This document shows, piece after piece, positions 1-8,794 of a stretch of DNA of 64,000 nt; positions within the stretch are counted from its first letter, which is position 1, and each line of letters starts with the position of its first letter. The position numbers were made by a program, and so were the translations under genes. The notes beneath the pieces were generated by a model. That model was given only the letters and a program-made list of their open reading frames with translations. It was not told where the DNA came from and made no database searches. The stretch comes from Massospora cicadina (taxonomy: Eukaryota > Entomophthoromycota > Entomophthoromycetes > Entomophthorales > Entomophthoraceae): the NCBI GenBank assembly GCA_022478985.1, contig JAKSZP010013291.1, positions 1 through 64,000 of the forward strand, written 5' to 3'.

Positions 1-226
1 TGGGATCCACCAATAAATGCCACAAATATTTTGTTAAAGTAATAAACTTACTTTTTAATTAAAAGTAATAAATAACGCTTTGTTAAAGTTTTTTATGTTT
101 TTATTGTTTAAGTGGGGTAGCTAAAAAAGGTCCTTTTTTGATACTAGTATTTCCTATTTAAACTAGTTCAAATCCTGGGACTATGGGTATTTGGGGCTAA
201 ATTATTATAAAGCTGAGTCATCCAAA

Positions 227-610
227 TTAAGAAATATAGGCTTTTGGCCTATCAGTTTGAAGATAAATATTTTGAGGCAAAACTGACCCATGCGGTAACA
301 ATTTGATATATTGTATCCATTCACCAGCAAGTAAAATCTTCTCAACTTGGAGGTGGTCAGACTCATGTGGTAATGATTTGTTAATTTGCACCCTATCATT
401 GTCAAGTAAAATCTTATCACCTTGGAGGTGATCAGATCTGTGTGGTAACAAACATCTCAAATTTGGCCAAGAAGTTGGAGCAATCATATTATCAGTTCTT
501 AGCTTATTAAGCCAATTTTGGTTATAAACCATATTTTCCCAATAGTTAGAATTCCACCAATAATCCGCCAAGGTCTTTTTGCCATTGGTACTCATATTGT
601 TGATAACCAC
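227..610 (-). CDS. Hypothetical ORF with 25-residue tandem repeats
   Basis: A 127-codon open frame. I do not recognise the protein. Its C-terminal half is built from a 25-residue (75-bp) repeat: blocks starting LLPHRSDHLQ, SLPHESDHLQ and LLPHGS follow each other, and the underlying DNA repeats at plus-strand positions 289, 364 and 439. The N-terminal part is rich in Asn, Trp and Tyr (LADYWWNSNYWENMVYNQNW). Upstream the same frame continues through MSAPKSATMIGPSPA (from about 671) but a TGA interrupts it, so a longer ancestral frame is possible. A TATA-like run lies near 735-745. It could be a small host gene, a decayed element gene or a chance ORF kept open by the repeat; no neighbour supports a function. 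Confidence 0.3.
   Translation of the reverse strand: MVINNMSTNGKKTLADYWWNSNYWENMVYNQNWLNKLRTDNMIAPTSWPNLRCLLPHRSDHLQGDKILLDNDRVQINKSLPHESDHLQVEKILLAGEWIQYIKLLPHGSVLPQNIYLQTDRPKAYIS
289..460. repeat. 75-bp tandem repeat, about 2.3 copies
   Basis: Related blocks begin at 289 (catgcggtaac), 364 (catgtggtaat) and 439 (tgtgtggtaac), exactly 75 bp apart. The period is a multiple of three and stays in frame on the minus strand. Confidence 0.7.
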
Positions 611-750
611 AATATTATTTGAAGATCATGCAGGTGATGGGCCAATCATAGTAGCAGATTTGGGGGCACTCATACCTCCAACATTCTTTTTCATAAGTTG
701 AGAAGGAGAATGTCCAACACACAACACGGATATATAGACTCTTAGTTTCT

Positions 751-1300
751 TCTGGAATATCCCTTTTCTACTAATTTGGAACTTTTTCTGGATACAGGTG
801 ATAATACAAGCTCAAGATTTCTTTTAAGATCACTTGTATGCACTTCTACATAAACTGACACTACACTGGTGTGCAACAGATAATAAAAGACTAGCTAAAA
901 TATAAGATGAGAAAGGAGATGATGATAGGATGATGATAAGATGACAATTATCAGCCAGGTGCTAATAATTTATACCTTTAGAAAATCTCATGGTCATACT
1001 CATCTATTAGATTTTTTTATTCAAAAAATGCCAATCCTCTGCTGATCATTACAACAGCCATAATTATTTTCATTGAGACAATTTGGCCCTTAATTGACTT
1101 GATAATAATATTGTTTTAAGACAATTGAAGCAAAAAGCTCTTATAATCATAAAAAAATTCTTAGGTCAAAATTGGCACCACAAAGGTTTATATTTGCCAC
1201 AAGATTAGGCTGATTATAGATATTTTATACAGCTAACAAACAACAATAAATGGTGGAAAATATTCAAACAGATATGATAATTGTATAGCTATAATTGGGA
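751..1300. other. AT-rich stretch, no gene seen
   Basis: Short scattered ORFs only; no motif, RNA gene or element could be supported. Confidence 0.5.
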
Positions 1301-1349
1301 TGTTAGAAGACCTCTCTTTTTTAGTACTAGATGGTGTTAGAAGACCTCT
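1301..1349 (-). mobile_element. Minute LINE-tail insertion with 15-bp TSD
   Basis: The 19-bp insert at 1316-1334 (cttttttagtactagatgg) is the reverse complement of the LINE 3' terminus ccatctagtactaaaaaa. It is flanked by identical 15-mers tgttagaagacctct at 1301-1315 and 1335-1349. This is the structure expected of an extremely 5'-truncated LINE integration. Confidence 0.85.
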
Positions 1350-2386
1350 TGATAGTACAAGGACTCCCTATTTAGTATGTCAATGTTCAAGTGTATATTG
1401 TTCAATATAATTAATTGACATACAATTCACCTCAGTACGCAACTTTTAATTATTAAAATAATTTAGGATATATAAGTGCAACTTAATTAATGCTGTAAGA
1501 CTCACTTGTTGCACTCAAGTAGCAATAGCAATCAATCATTATATCATCACTAAAATTAGCATCACTACTTGAAAAGTGTATAAGCTAAATTATATAATTA
1601 AGGCAGTTTTGAAGTAAACTAATATTTTATACTATTCTGATAAATTGGGAAAGGAGCAATAAATCTGTCAATTAGGTAATCTATAAGAATTGATAGGTTA
1701 CTTGAAGGGTTTACTATTAAAGTTGACCATCAAATCAAATAAAATCCTATTTTGTTTCATTTTAACCACCTTTTTTAGATATATATCCTATTTTCAATTT
1801 TTTGCCATATTTTTCTGGTATTTTGTGAATCATGTTGTGTACCACAGCCTTTTCCATGTACCTGTAAAAAGCTGGATTACCTCTTATTATCTGAGAGCTT
1901 TGGGGTCACTTTCAAAATTTGTTGCTTATTCTCAGGTGGTTCCTCAGTAAATGTGAGATTATAACTAGAGAAAACTTGGTTTACTTGGTCCTTTCAAGAA
2001 TCCCCTATTTGGCTACTATTAATAGAAATTGTCTTAAGCTATATCTCTACAAAAATGAAATAGGATGAATGCTACAAAATAAGTGTCCTTAGGTTATTAT
2101 GAGCACAAATTTCAAACTGTTTCTTGTTGTAACAGTCAATGACCATACATAAATCTTGTAAGGTTGGAAATTACACGATATGAGTATATTGATGGTTGTG
2201 ATTCCATTATTCCAATGAGGTTTTCCTAATAGGGTTGATGGCAGGATAATTATTTTAATAAATATTTAACTGGTTGTCTGTTTTTGATGTTTCCTTATTT
2301 GCCAATGAGTTTTCAGAACACCATTAATTCTGGAGGTTTTTATATACCTCATGACTGACAATATATTTAGCCTTTTTAGGTAGTAA
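1350..2386. other. AT-rich stretch, no gene seen
   Basis: Contains an 86-codon hydrophobic ORF (1690-1950) with no homology cue and no initiation context that I would trust. Otherwise featureless. Confidence 0.5.
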
Positions 2387-2424
2387 TTCAAAGTGAGGTC
2401 AGCCCCAATGGACCTCACTTTGAA
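2387..2424. repeat. Perfect 14-bp inverted repeat (hairpin)
   Basis: ttcaaagtgaggtc (2387-2400) and gacctcactttgaa (2411-2424) are perfect reverse complements around a 10-nt loop. The loop side carries ggtcagcccc, resembling the ggtcagccca near the SINE 3' ends further on. It may be an element terminus or a foldback fragment. Confidence 0.75.
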
Positions 2425-2514
2425 ATTCTATTATAAACTTTGAGTTCACCCCAAATAAAGATCTTTATTTGCTAGACCTGCTATATTTAATATAGTTTAT
2501 TATTGTATTTTATT

Positions 2515-2995
2515 CAAGGAATGGGGAGGTCTATACTGAGGCTTGTGGTATCTGGTTGGGCAAGCTCTTCATCTGGAAGGTTGGTTCAGTGAAGATGGTG
2601 AGCAATTAGAAGTGAGGAAGGGGGTGGACATCTGGAGATCCTTTGGGGTAGCAATGCCCTGGTGGAGCAGAATACCATAGCCCAGTAGAGGTTGGATAAG
2701 GGAGCTTATCAAAATTTGTAGCATAGGTGACCAGAGGCCAGCAGGACATTGTTGCCTGCTGCACCTTAGCCAGTGCCTATCCCTTCAGATGGCAGTTATC
2801 AGAATGACCCCAAGGCAACAGAGGCTTTATTTGCCACACCTTGTCCTGGTGTGCCTGATGAGGCCACCCACCTGGATAGGACTCTTGGAGGTTTGGTATA
2901 ACTATTGCCCTTTCCCTCATGGAAGTGACCCCATCTGAGGGTTTGGGTTCACAGTCAATGGCAGGCTGATCCTTGGGAGCCCCATCCATTACACT
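2515..2995. other. GC-richer block of unknown origin
   Basis: Clearly richer in G and C than its surroundings and free of recognisable protein motifs in six frames. Probably a remnant of a non-coding part of a LINE or SINE, but no end or duplication could be defined. Confidence 0.35.
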
Positions 2996-3333
2996 TATTT
3001 TGACCCATTTTCACAAAATCAGCACTTTCAAGTACTCCTAATAATTTTAAATGAAATTTAAACCTTTTTAGTTCACAAGCAGTGATAAAACTTAAAATAA
3101 AGTTCAAGTTTTTTTCTTCAAATTCTATCTTTTATTTTTTACATATTCTGTAAAACTGAGCTTTTCACCTAATTCCTGTAGGCCCTCCCACAGGATACAA
3201 TGATAGTAAAAACCCAATGTCCCAAAATCTTGAAAATAACAGTGCATCTAGTACTGACCTCTGCATAGGTTCCCACAATTTATAACCTTTACAAAAGTAA
3301 TGATTGTATTACTTTTTGAAAGGGAAAAATATG
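2996..3333. other. AT-rich stretch, no gene seen
   Basis: No feature could be supported. Confidence 0.5.
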
Positions 3334-3380
3334 GGTTAGATTATTTTTTTAGTACTAGATGGTTAGGTTAGATTATTTTT
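3334..3380 (-). mobile_element. Minute LINE-tail insertion with 15-bp TSD
   Basis: ggttagattattttt occurs at 3334-3348 and 3366-3380; between them lies the LINE terminus (ttagtactagatggtta; the T run overlaps the duplication). Same orientation and structure as the copy at 1301. Confidence 0.8.
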
Positions 3381-4195
3381 GATACACTTTATAAATTTTT
3401 AGAAAAAATTACCTGAATAGTTATGGTTTAACCTCATGTAAAGATTTGTAGTATTTCACAGGCTGAACAACTCACAATAAAGATAATTACTGATCTCTTT
3501 AATTTCTATACGCTTAATAATACATAGAACAAAAATGATTTAGAACTTTTACCTTAGGGTAAAAAGCTTAAGTGCATGATATATGTCTTCTACCCACCAG
3601 GTAAGTGTACCAATATTTTGGGTAATGACTAACTGATTGTTCATACTGTGCCAATGTTGTGCCTTTTTGGAAGGTAAAATACATTATCATGCTCTTAAGA
3701 TTTTGAATTTGGTAAAGGATACTTTATCTTTTTCAGATAGTATGAGGGGTATGTAAGTAATAAAGTAACTAATGAAAATAGTAATATCAATCAGTTGATT
3801 TAATTGGTCAATTTCTAATAAAGTTTTAATGATTACTTTTACAAAAATTCATTTTATTAAATCTGTTTGATTTAATTGGTCATATATAGTAAATTTACTG
3901 ATCGCCATCTACAAAGAGTTTTTTTAATTTAGTTGATTTTATTGGCCAACCTATGCAAAAACAATACATGCCCATAATAATTTAAGCTCATCATATATGA
4001 TCTCATACTTGCCTGGATTTTGAACATACCCCCAGCCATAGGACATATATCATGTCAAAAAATCTCTCATCTAATAACCTTATATCATATAGTTAAATAA
4101 GAAATAATATTTTAAATTCGAGCTCAAAGTATAAATACCTTTGATTAGCTCAGCATTAATTCTTCATTAGAAATCAATAAAAGGCTTGCATGGGT
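3381..4195. other. AT-rich intergenic, downstream of the receptor gene
   Basis: No coding signal seen. The repeated phrase tttgattTaattggtcaatt (about 3798 and 3868) is a weak direct repeat only. Confidence 0.45.
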
Positions 4196-5528
4196 TTATC
4201 GTAGCCTATATTGCTTCCTTACATCGAGGTGTAAATCAGTCGTACGCCAAATCTCTCGCTTATATTCATCCGGGCTCCTTGCGCCTGGAATAGGAATGGG
4301 TGCGATATAATATCTCGTTCTATCAAGATCAAATCTGACTTGCTTTTTAAGCTTAGTTGATTTTCTAGAATCTGCCTTTACATTGACATGTGAGCTTGAA
4401 TCTGTGTTGGTTGAGCCAGATATTGAAGAACTTTGATCTGAAACAGGTAAGTTTGAAGTTGCTCCTGAATAATATCTATAATTTGAGGAACTTTGATTTG
4501 ATAGATGACTATCATTCTGGATATTATTTCTCTCAGATGGTTCATTAGATACTTCTAGCTCTGGTGGACTCCAAGATTCTTGAATATATGGATCCAGAAG
4601 AAAGCATATGAAGTTTACTGTACCATTGATACTGAGACCAATAGTTGACCAAATAACAAGACTTTGTCTAGGACCAGTAAGTGATGTAAGTACTGTCAGT
4701 ACCACTTCTCCTAAATGGCATAGAGAGCAAGCCAAAGGATAGAGAGACCTAAATCAGTAAGATATAATTTTATATTATACTTACACTCTAAACCCTAAGG
4801 TCCTTGAAAGTGGATCTTGCATAGGTCTTAGAAGAGGCTGTAACTCTGGATCCTCTGAAGGCTTAAACATGTATCTTGTTATGAGCAACTTGATCATAAG
4901 AAGCAAAGAGATTATAAAGCAGTATAATAATAGAGGATAGTTGGTTATATATAGTAATATCATTTTCAATATTTCACGACGAGAATCTTTAAGTTTTAAA
5001 AAACAGAAATCATAAATATCCCTTCCATATGCATTCATCGCTAAACGTTAGTAAATATTATAATATTAACTTACTAAAAGGTATCAAATCAATCACCAAA
5101 GCTACAATTATTGGAATTGTATATAAAAATTTGCCAAAGTATTCCAGTGGAACTATCTCATGGAGATAGATAATTTGCAAGTTCAAGGCAATTGCAAAGT
5201 TCATAAAGGTAATAGCATGGAAGCAGAAAAAATAAAGAAATCCTTGAATTGCACAGGCTATGTCACCTAAATCATAACCATTGAGTATAAAGTTTAGATG
5301 CCGTATTATATCAACTAGAGCTATCACAACTTGAATTTTGAGTGATACACGATCCAGGTAGACAGGTCTCACAAATCCTAAATATTAGTTAAACTCTTCA
5401 ACAGACTTACTCAAGAATAGGACATATACAATGATGGCTAGTGAGCTTATAACACTAATCCAATTTAAAGTATTATACTCTACGGAACCAGTTTCGAAGT
5501 CTAGACCCATTAAGTTCCGTATTTCCAT
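4196..5528 (-). CDS. Seven-pass receptor-like membrane protein, four exons
   Basis: Exons are 5411-5528, 5075-5377, 4785-5040 and 4196-4748 (1,230 nt, 409 residues). Phases join cleanly across three introns. The start is the ATG at 5526-5528 (MEIRNLMGLDFE); the stop is TAA at 4196. Hydrophobic segments: TM1 in exon 1 (ISVISSLAIIVYVLFL), TM2-TM4 in exon 2, TM5 in exon 3 (ILLYITNYPLLLYCFIISLL), TM6 and TM7 in exon 4, the last ending NFICFLLDP. A hydrophilic Ser/Asn-rich tail of about 110 residues follows, as expected for a cytoplasmic phosphorylated tail. Seven segments plus tail fit a fungal or cAMP-receptor-like GPCR, so a role in sensing outside ligands and signalling to a G protein is inferred. 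No ligand can be guessed. It is the only host gene in the window that I consider intact. Confidence 0.75.
4749..4784 (-). other. Intron 3 of receptor gene (36 nt)
   Basis: Begins GTAAGT, ends ATTTAG, with TTACTGAT as likely branch region. Removal joins AGA GT to G TCT in frame. Confidence 0.75.
5041..5074 (-). other. Intron 2 of receptor gene (34 nt)
   Basis: Begins GTAAGT, ends GTTTAG, with TACTAAC immediately upstream of the acceptor. Removal keeps the frame (CCT TTT A / CG ATG). Confidence 0.75.
5378..5410 (-). other. Intron 1 of receptor gene (33 nt)
   Basis: Begins GTAAGT, ends ATTTAG, with ACTAAT as likely branch region. Removing it joins TTG-A to GA-TTT-GTG in frame. Confidence 0.75.
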
Positions 5529-5688
5529 AGCACTTGATTTTTATACCCATAGTCTGTTTATAAGGAACGCTTAGAAAAATCGTGTCTACTCAATAGTATT
5601 AGATCATTTAGTAAATTAGTTTCATAACCGAGATATTAGGAGTAAGACGATATTTAGCGTTAACATGTTTCGATTTAGTTCTTTTTAC

Positions 5689-5998
5689 TATAATAAATAA
5701 TATTTAAGTTTTATTCGAGGTGGGCCGACCTGGGGACGATACCGCACCGATTAGGAAGTGAAGAAAATGGAAAAGGAGGATAAAACCCGGAAAGCCTCCA
5801 TGCGCGGCGTATGATAGGCCAGAAACTCCATGGACCGCCTTTGCTATTCGCTATCTCGGTTCGGGGCATTGGTGCGCAAAACCAACACAGTCAAAATCGT
5901 CCCCTACCCAAAGTCCATTACCGGGATCGAACTCGGGAGAGTGGTAGAGGGTCCATACTCTACCACTGGGGTATCCTCCCTTTATAATAAATAATATT
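5689..5998 (-). mobile_element. tRNA-derived SINE (copy 1) with 16-bp TSD
   Basis: The element spans 5705-5982 (278 bp) between identical 16-mers tataataaataatatt at 5689-5704 and 5983-5998. Read on the minus strand it starts with a tRNA-like head: GGGAGGATACCCCAGTGG, a box-A-like TGGTAGAGTATGG and a box-B-like GAGTTCGATCCCGG. A non-tRNA body follows, and the end is GGTCGGCCCACCTCGAATAAAA. Such elements are transcribed by RNA polymerase III and moved by a partner LINE. It sits 160 bp upstream of the receptor gene start. Confidence 0.85.
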
Positions 5999-6880
5999 AA
6001 CCTATATAAAAATTGGTTACTAGCGCACAGACTACCACTGATAATATATGATATATTTAGATTCTACACATGCATAGTCTACATATATCTAACAAGTGGA
6101 ACTTAATGGATAAAGTTTAATCCATATTATAGAGTCAGAGGTTACAGTTAATTGCCTACAGAACTTAAGTGGTAATTAGCGAATCATCCCTAGTGAGCCA
6201 AAATTTATAGAATGAATAAATGATCCATTTCTACCTTTAAAGTTATATAGTCCTAATTAAAAAATCCAAATAAACACTCTCTATTCTAATTATAGTTTAT
6301 AATGGATCAATCTCCAGTTATCTAGTTTAAACTGGAGATCAATTGATTGAAGGCGGATAATTATAAAAATCTAGAGTATAACTTATATACTATGGTTATT
6401 TCCCACCTGATCCTTAATTTAACCATGTTTTTAACTTAAACGTGATAACACTAGGATCATTAAATAGTTTCGATGAACCATTATGTGGATCAATTTAAAA
6501 GACCTAAATCTTGATCATTTTTAGTCGAAACCTTTATAAGTTATCTAAATAAAATAGAATTCAAATATGTAAACAACTTAAATTACTGGCTATATAATCC
6601 ACTACATTTGTCTCAATTTGATATGGATACAGTTTAGCCAAAAATAAGCTTGTTGACCTTTAAATAGAAAGAGGAGTGATTCAACCTTGCATGCATGATC
6701 CAAAAGTATTAATTTGATATAATCAATACCACAAAGTTTTAATCTGATTTACTTTAAATATTCTTCCTTTGGTTCATTTTATTGTGATTAATACTGGAAG
6801 CACTTGCGCGCTTCTGTAACCACAAGTTAATTTTGGGGTACTAGATGCTATAACAAGTTCAAACCACATTTTTACTAGGA
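5999..6880. other. AT-rich stretch, no gene seen
   Basis: A diffuse imperfect inverted repeat (actggagat near 6310-6340) is present; no gene supported. Confidence 0.45.
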
Positions 6881-6932
6881 TATAAACATCATTTCCTTTT
6901 TTATTACTAGTGGTGTATAAACATCATTTCCT
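6881..6932 (-). mobile_element. Minute tail insertion, second LINE group, 17-bp TSD
   Basis: The 18-bp insert at 6898-6915 (tttttattactagtggtg) is flanked by identical 17-mers tataaacatcatttcct (6881-6897, 6916-6932). The terminus reads caccactagtaataaaaa, related to the tail at 7083-7131 (cactagtgctaaaaaa). Confidence 0.85.
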
Positions 6933-7064
6933 ACCTCCCCTCTTATTATTAATTTATTTAAAAAAATAAACAATGATATTTTTAAACTAAAAAACGTTGC
7001 GGTTGTCATGGCAGTTGGTTATTCTACTGCTAAATTTTTAAAGATATAAAATTTTATTCTGACT

Positions 7065-7149
7065 AATAATAAAATTAAAATTGATGCGTGGCGGCTCCCC
7101 CTTTTGGGTTGGGCACCACTAGTGCTAAAAAAATAATAAAATTAAAATT
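7065..7149 (+). mobile_element. Short LINE-tail insertion, second LINE group, 18-bp TSD
   Basis: The 49-bp insert at 7083-7131 contains gggttgggcaccactagtgc and ends in a run of A. It is flanked by identical 18-mers aataataaaattaaaatt. The insert differs from the 38.9-kb LINE terminus (gggttgggaccatctagtac) at a few sites, so it comes from a sister family. Confidence 0.85.
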
Positions 7150-7896
7150 ACCTCATTGCAAGTTTTTATCAACTTTTGTACGGCAGCTCATTAATCCTTT
7201 CACTTGTGATCACACATATGCGTATGAAAATATGGGGTTATGTAATTTTAAAAATGCATATGTAGGAAAAATTATAAGGAATATAAATCAACATTATAAA
7301 GCAGAAAATTTTAATTTATAATGTGGCCAAACTTTTATATTTGGTTTATACAATATAAATTTTAACACTATTTAAGTAAGGTTTTATTATTAATGCTTCT
7401 AAAGGTAATATATTAAATTTTTTAGAAAATATCTAAAATTATATCTCGGCTTGCAACCATATAATAATATATTTTTAATAGTTTTGAGTAGTTTTAAATT
7501 TATTTCTTTATATAAAAGTTGGATGAATAACTAAAGTTTTAATTTATAAGATAAACAAAAAATTCAAGCCATTATAGATAGTTTCACACCAAAAACATAA
7601 CAATTGAGATATATAGTTTTGTATAAGTAGCAAACCTATATCTAAGCATAAAAGAAAACTGGAAAGGCCAATGACTTTATTTACTAAAAAACATATAATT
7701 AGAATACTGGATTTTCTATGCTAAATGTCACAGAATTTTTTGGAGCTTCTATATTGAATATTGACATGCTTAAAACAGAATTTGGAGATTTTAGATTTTT
7801 AATAACAGAATATATAATCAGATTTATGGTTTAGGAGACAAATAGATAAGCCCCTAAACTCTTGTTCAAGAAGAATCTGACAAATTTTATTGTATA
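7150..7896. other. AT-rich stretch, no gene seen
   Basis: Short Lys/Asn-rich open frames (for example up to 7321) without recognisable motifs. Might contain the eroded N-terminal part of the piggyBac gene below, but I cannot show it. Confidence 0.4.
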
Positions 7897-7897
7897 C

Positions 7898-8217
7898 CAG
7901 TTAATAAGATAGGGGAGGATACCCCAATGGTAAAATATGGACCCTCTACTACTGCCTTCCTGAGTTCGATTCCGGTACAGGAACTTTGGGTAGGGGACAA
8001 TTATGACTGTGTTGGCATTGCGCAGCAATGCCCTGAACCGAGATAGCAAATAGCAAAGGCAGTACATGGAGTTCCTGGCCTATCATATGCTGCACATGGA
8101 GCTTTTCTGTGTTTTATCCTCCTTTCCCATTAATTTGGATCCTCTTCATCCTTATCGGTGTGGTATCATCCCCAGGTCAGCCCACCTCAAATAAAATTTA
8201 AAACAGTTAATGAGATA
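7898..8217 (+). mobile_element. tRNA-derived SINE (copy 2) with 14-bp TSD
   Basis: The body is 7912-8203 (about 292 bp) and aligns end to end with SINE copy 1. It has the gggaggataccccaatgg head, box A tggtaaaatatgg, box B gagttcgattccgg, a shared gaaccgagatagcaaat core and a ggtcagcccacctcaaataa end. Flanks cagttaataagata and cagttaatgagata differ at one base. Copies 1 and 2 differ at many positions, so both are old or come from different masters. Confidence 0.85.
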
Positions 8218-8520
8218 AATAATTTGTATGTTTATCAATTTATATGGGAATTAATAACTTACTGATTAAAAATTTGTATTGGAAGCAGAAAAACAACCCT
8301 TTTTATAATGATTTTTTCTTGAAATTGATAAGCTATGAGAAATAATATTATAAAAAGATATTATCATGTTTTTAATGGCAAAGTATTTTCTGATTTAAAA
8401 AAAGCCAGGATATAAAGATCAAGTGCTATGGAAATACTAAACTTGATGGGTTAATTTTATATTTTAATAAAAAAGCTCAAATCAATTCTCCGCCTAAAAA
8501 GTGTTGCTAGCTCTAGCGCT

Positions 8521-8599
8521 AAAGTTTGGAGGAACCATTACCAAAGTGAAAATGCCTCTAAACCCTATTAGATATAGAATTAAAATTTATGCTTTATAG
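8521..8599 (+). pseudogene. piggyBac-like transposase, left fragment
   Basis: Frame KFGGTITKVKMPLNPIRYRI then KIYAL, which fits the piggyBac catalytic-core signature (K..MP.KPI..GIK.W.L). The frame runs exactly into the SINE target duplication. It resumes after 17799 as YEAKNGYACAM, so the two parts form one split gene. Upstream sequence (8218-8520) is too eroded to read. Confidence 0.75.
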
Positions 8600-8626
8600 A
8601 GGAGTGGTAGCATAGCGGGATGGTTC
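8583..8626 (+). mobile_element. SINE copy 3, 5' part, with TSD
   Basis: The left duplication is aaaatttatgctttata (8583-8599); the SINE head gaggagtggtagcatagcgg starts at 8600 and is cut at 8626 by the 9-kb LINE. The remainder is at 17674-17781. Confidence 0.7.
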
Positions 8627-8794
8627 TTTTTTCTCTCTTGCAAAAATCACTTTTAATTTAAAAGTGACTAGAACAAGTATAGAGAGAATATCCACCCACC
8701 AGTGAGTACTGCAACTATAGAGCAGTATACCATGGCCAACCACCCAAGCATAAGGAAGTCAATCCACCTGTCAGTGCATAGCACATAGAAACAG

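Noticed and set aside
1690..1950. 86-codon hydrophobic ORF, signal-peptide-like
   Set aside because: AT-rich DNA readily gives Phe/Ile/Leu-rich frames; no splice sites, promoter or homologous motif support it.
6838..6850. ggggtactagatgctataac as another LINE tail
   Set aside because: Matches only gtactagatg without an A/T run or flanking duplication.
7912..7990. Possible genuine tRNA gene
   Set aside because: Only box-A and box-B similarity; no proper cloverleaf, and the sequence continues into a shared SINE body with target duplications.
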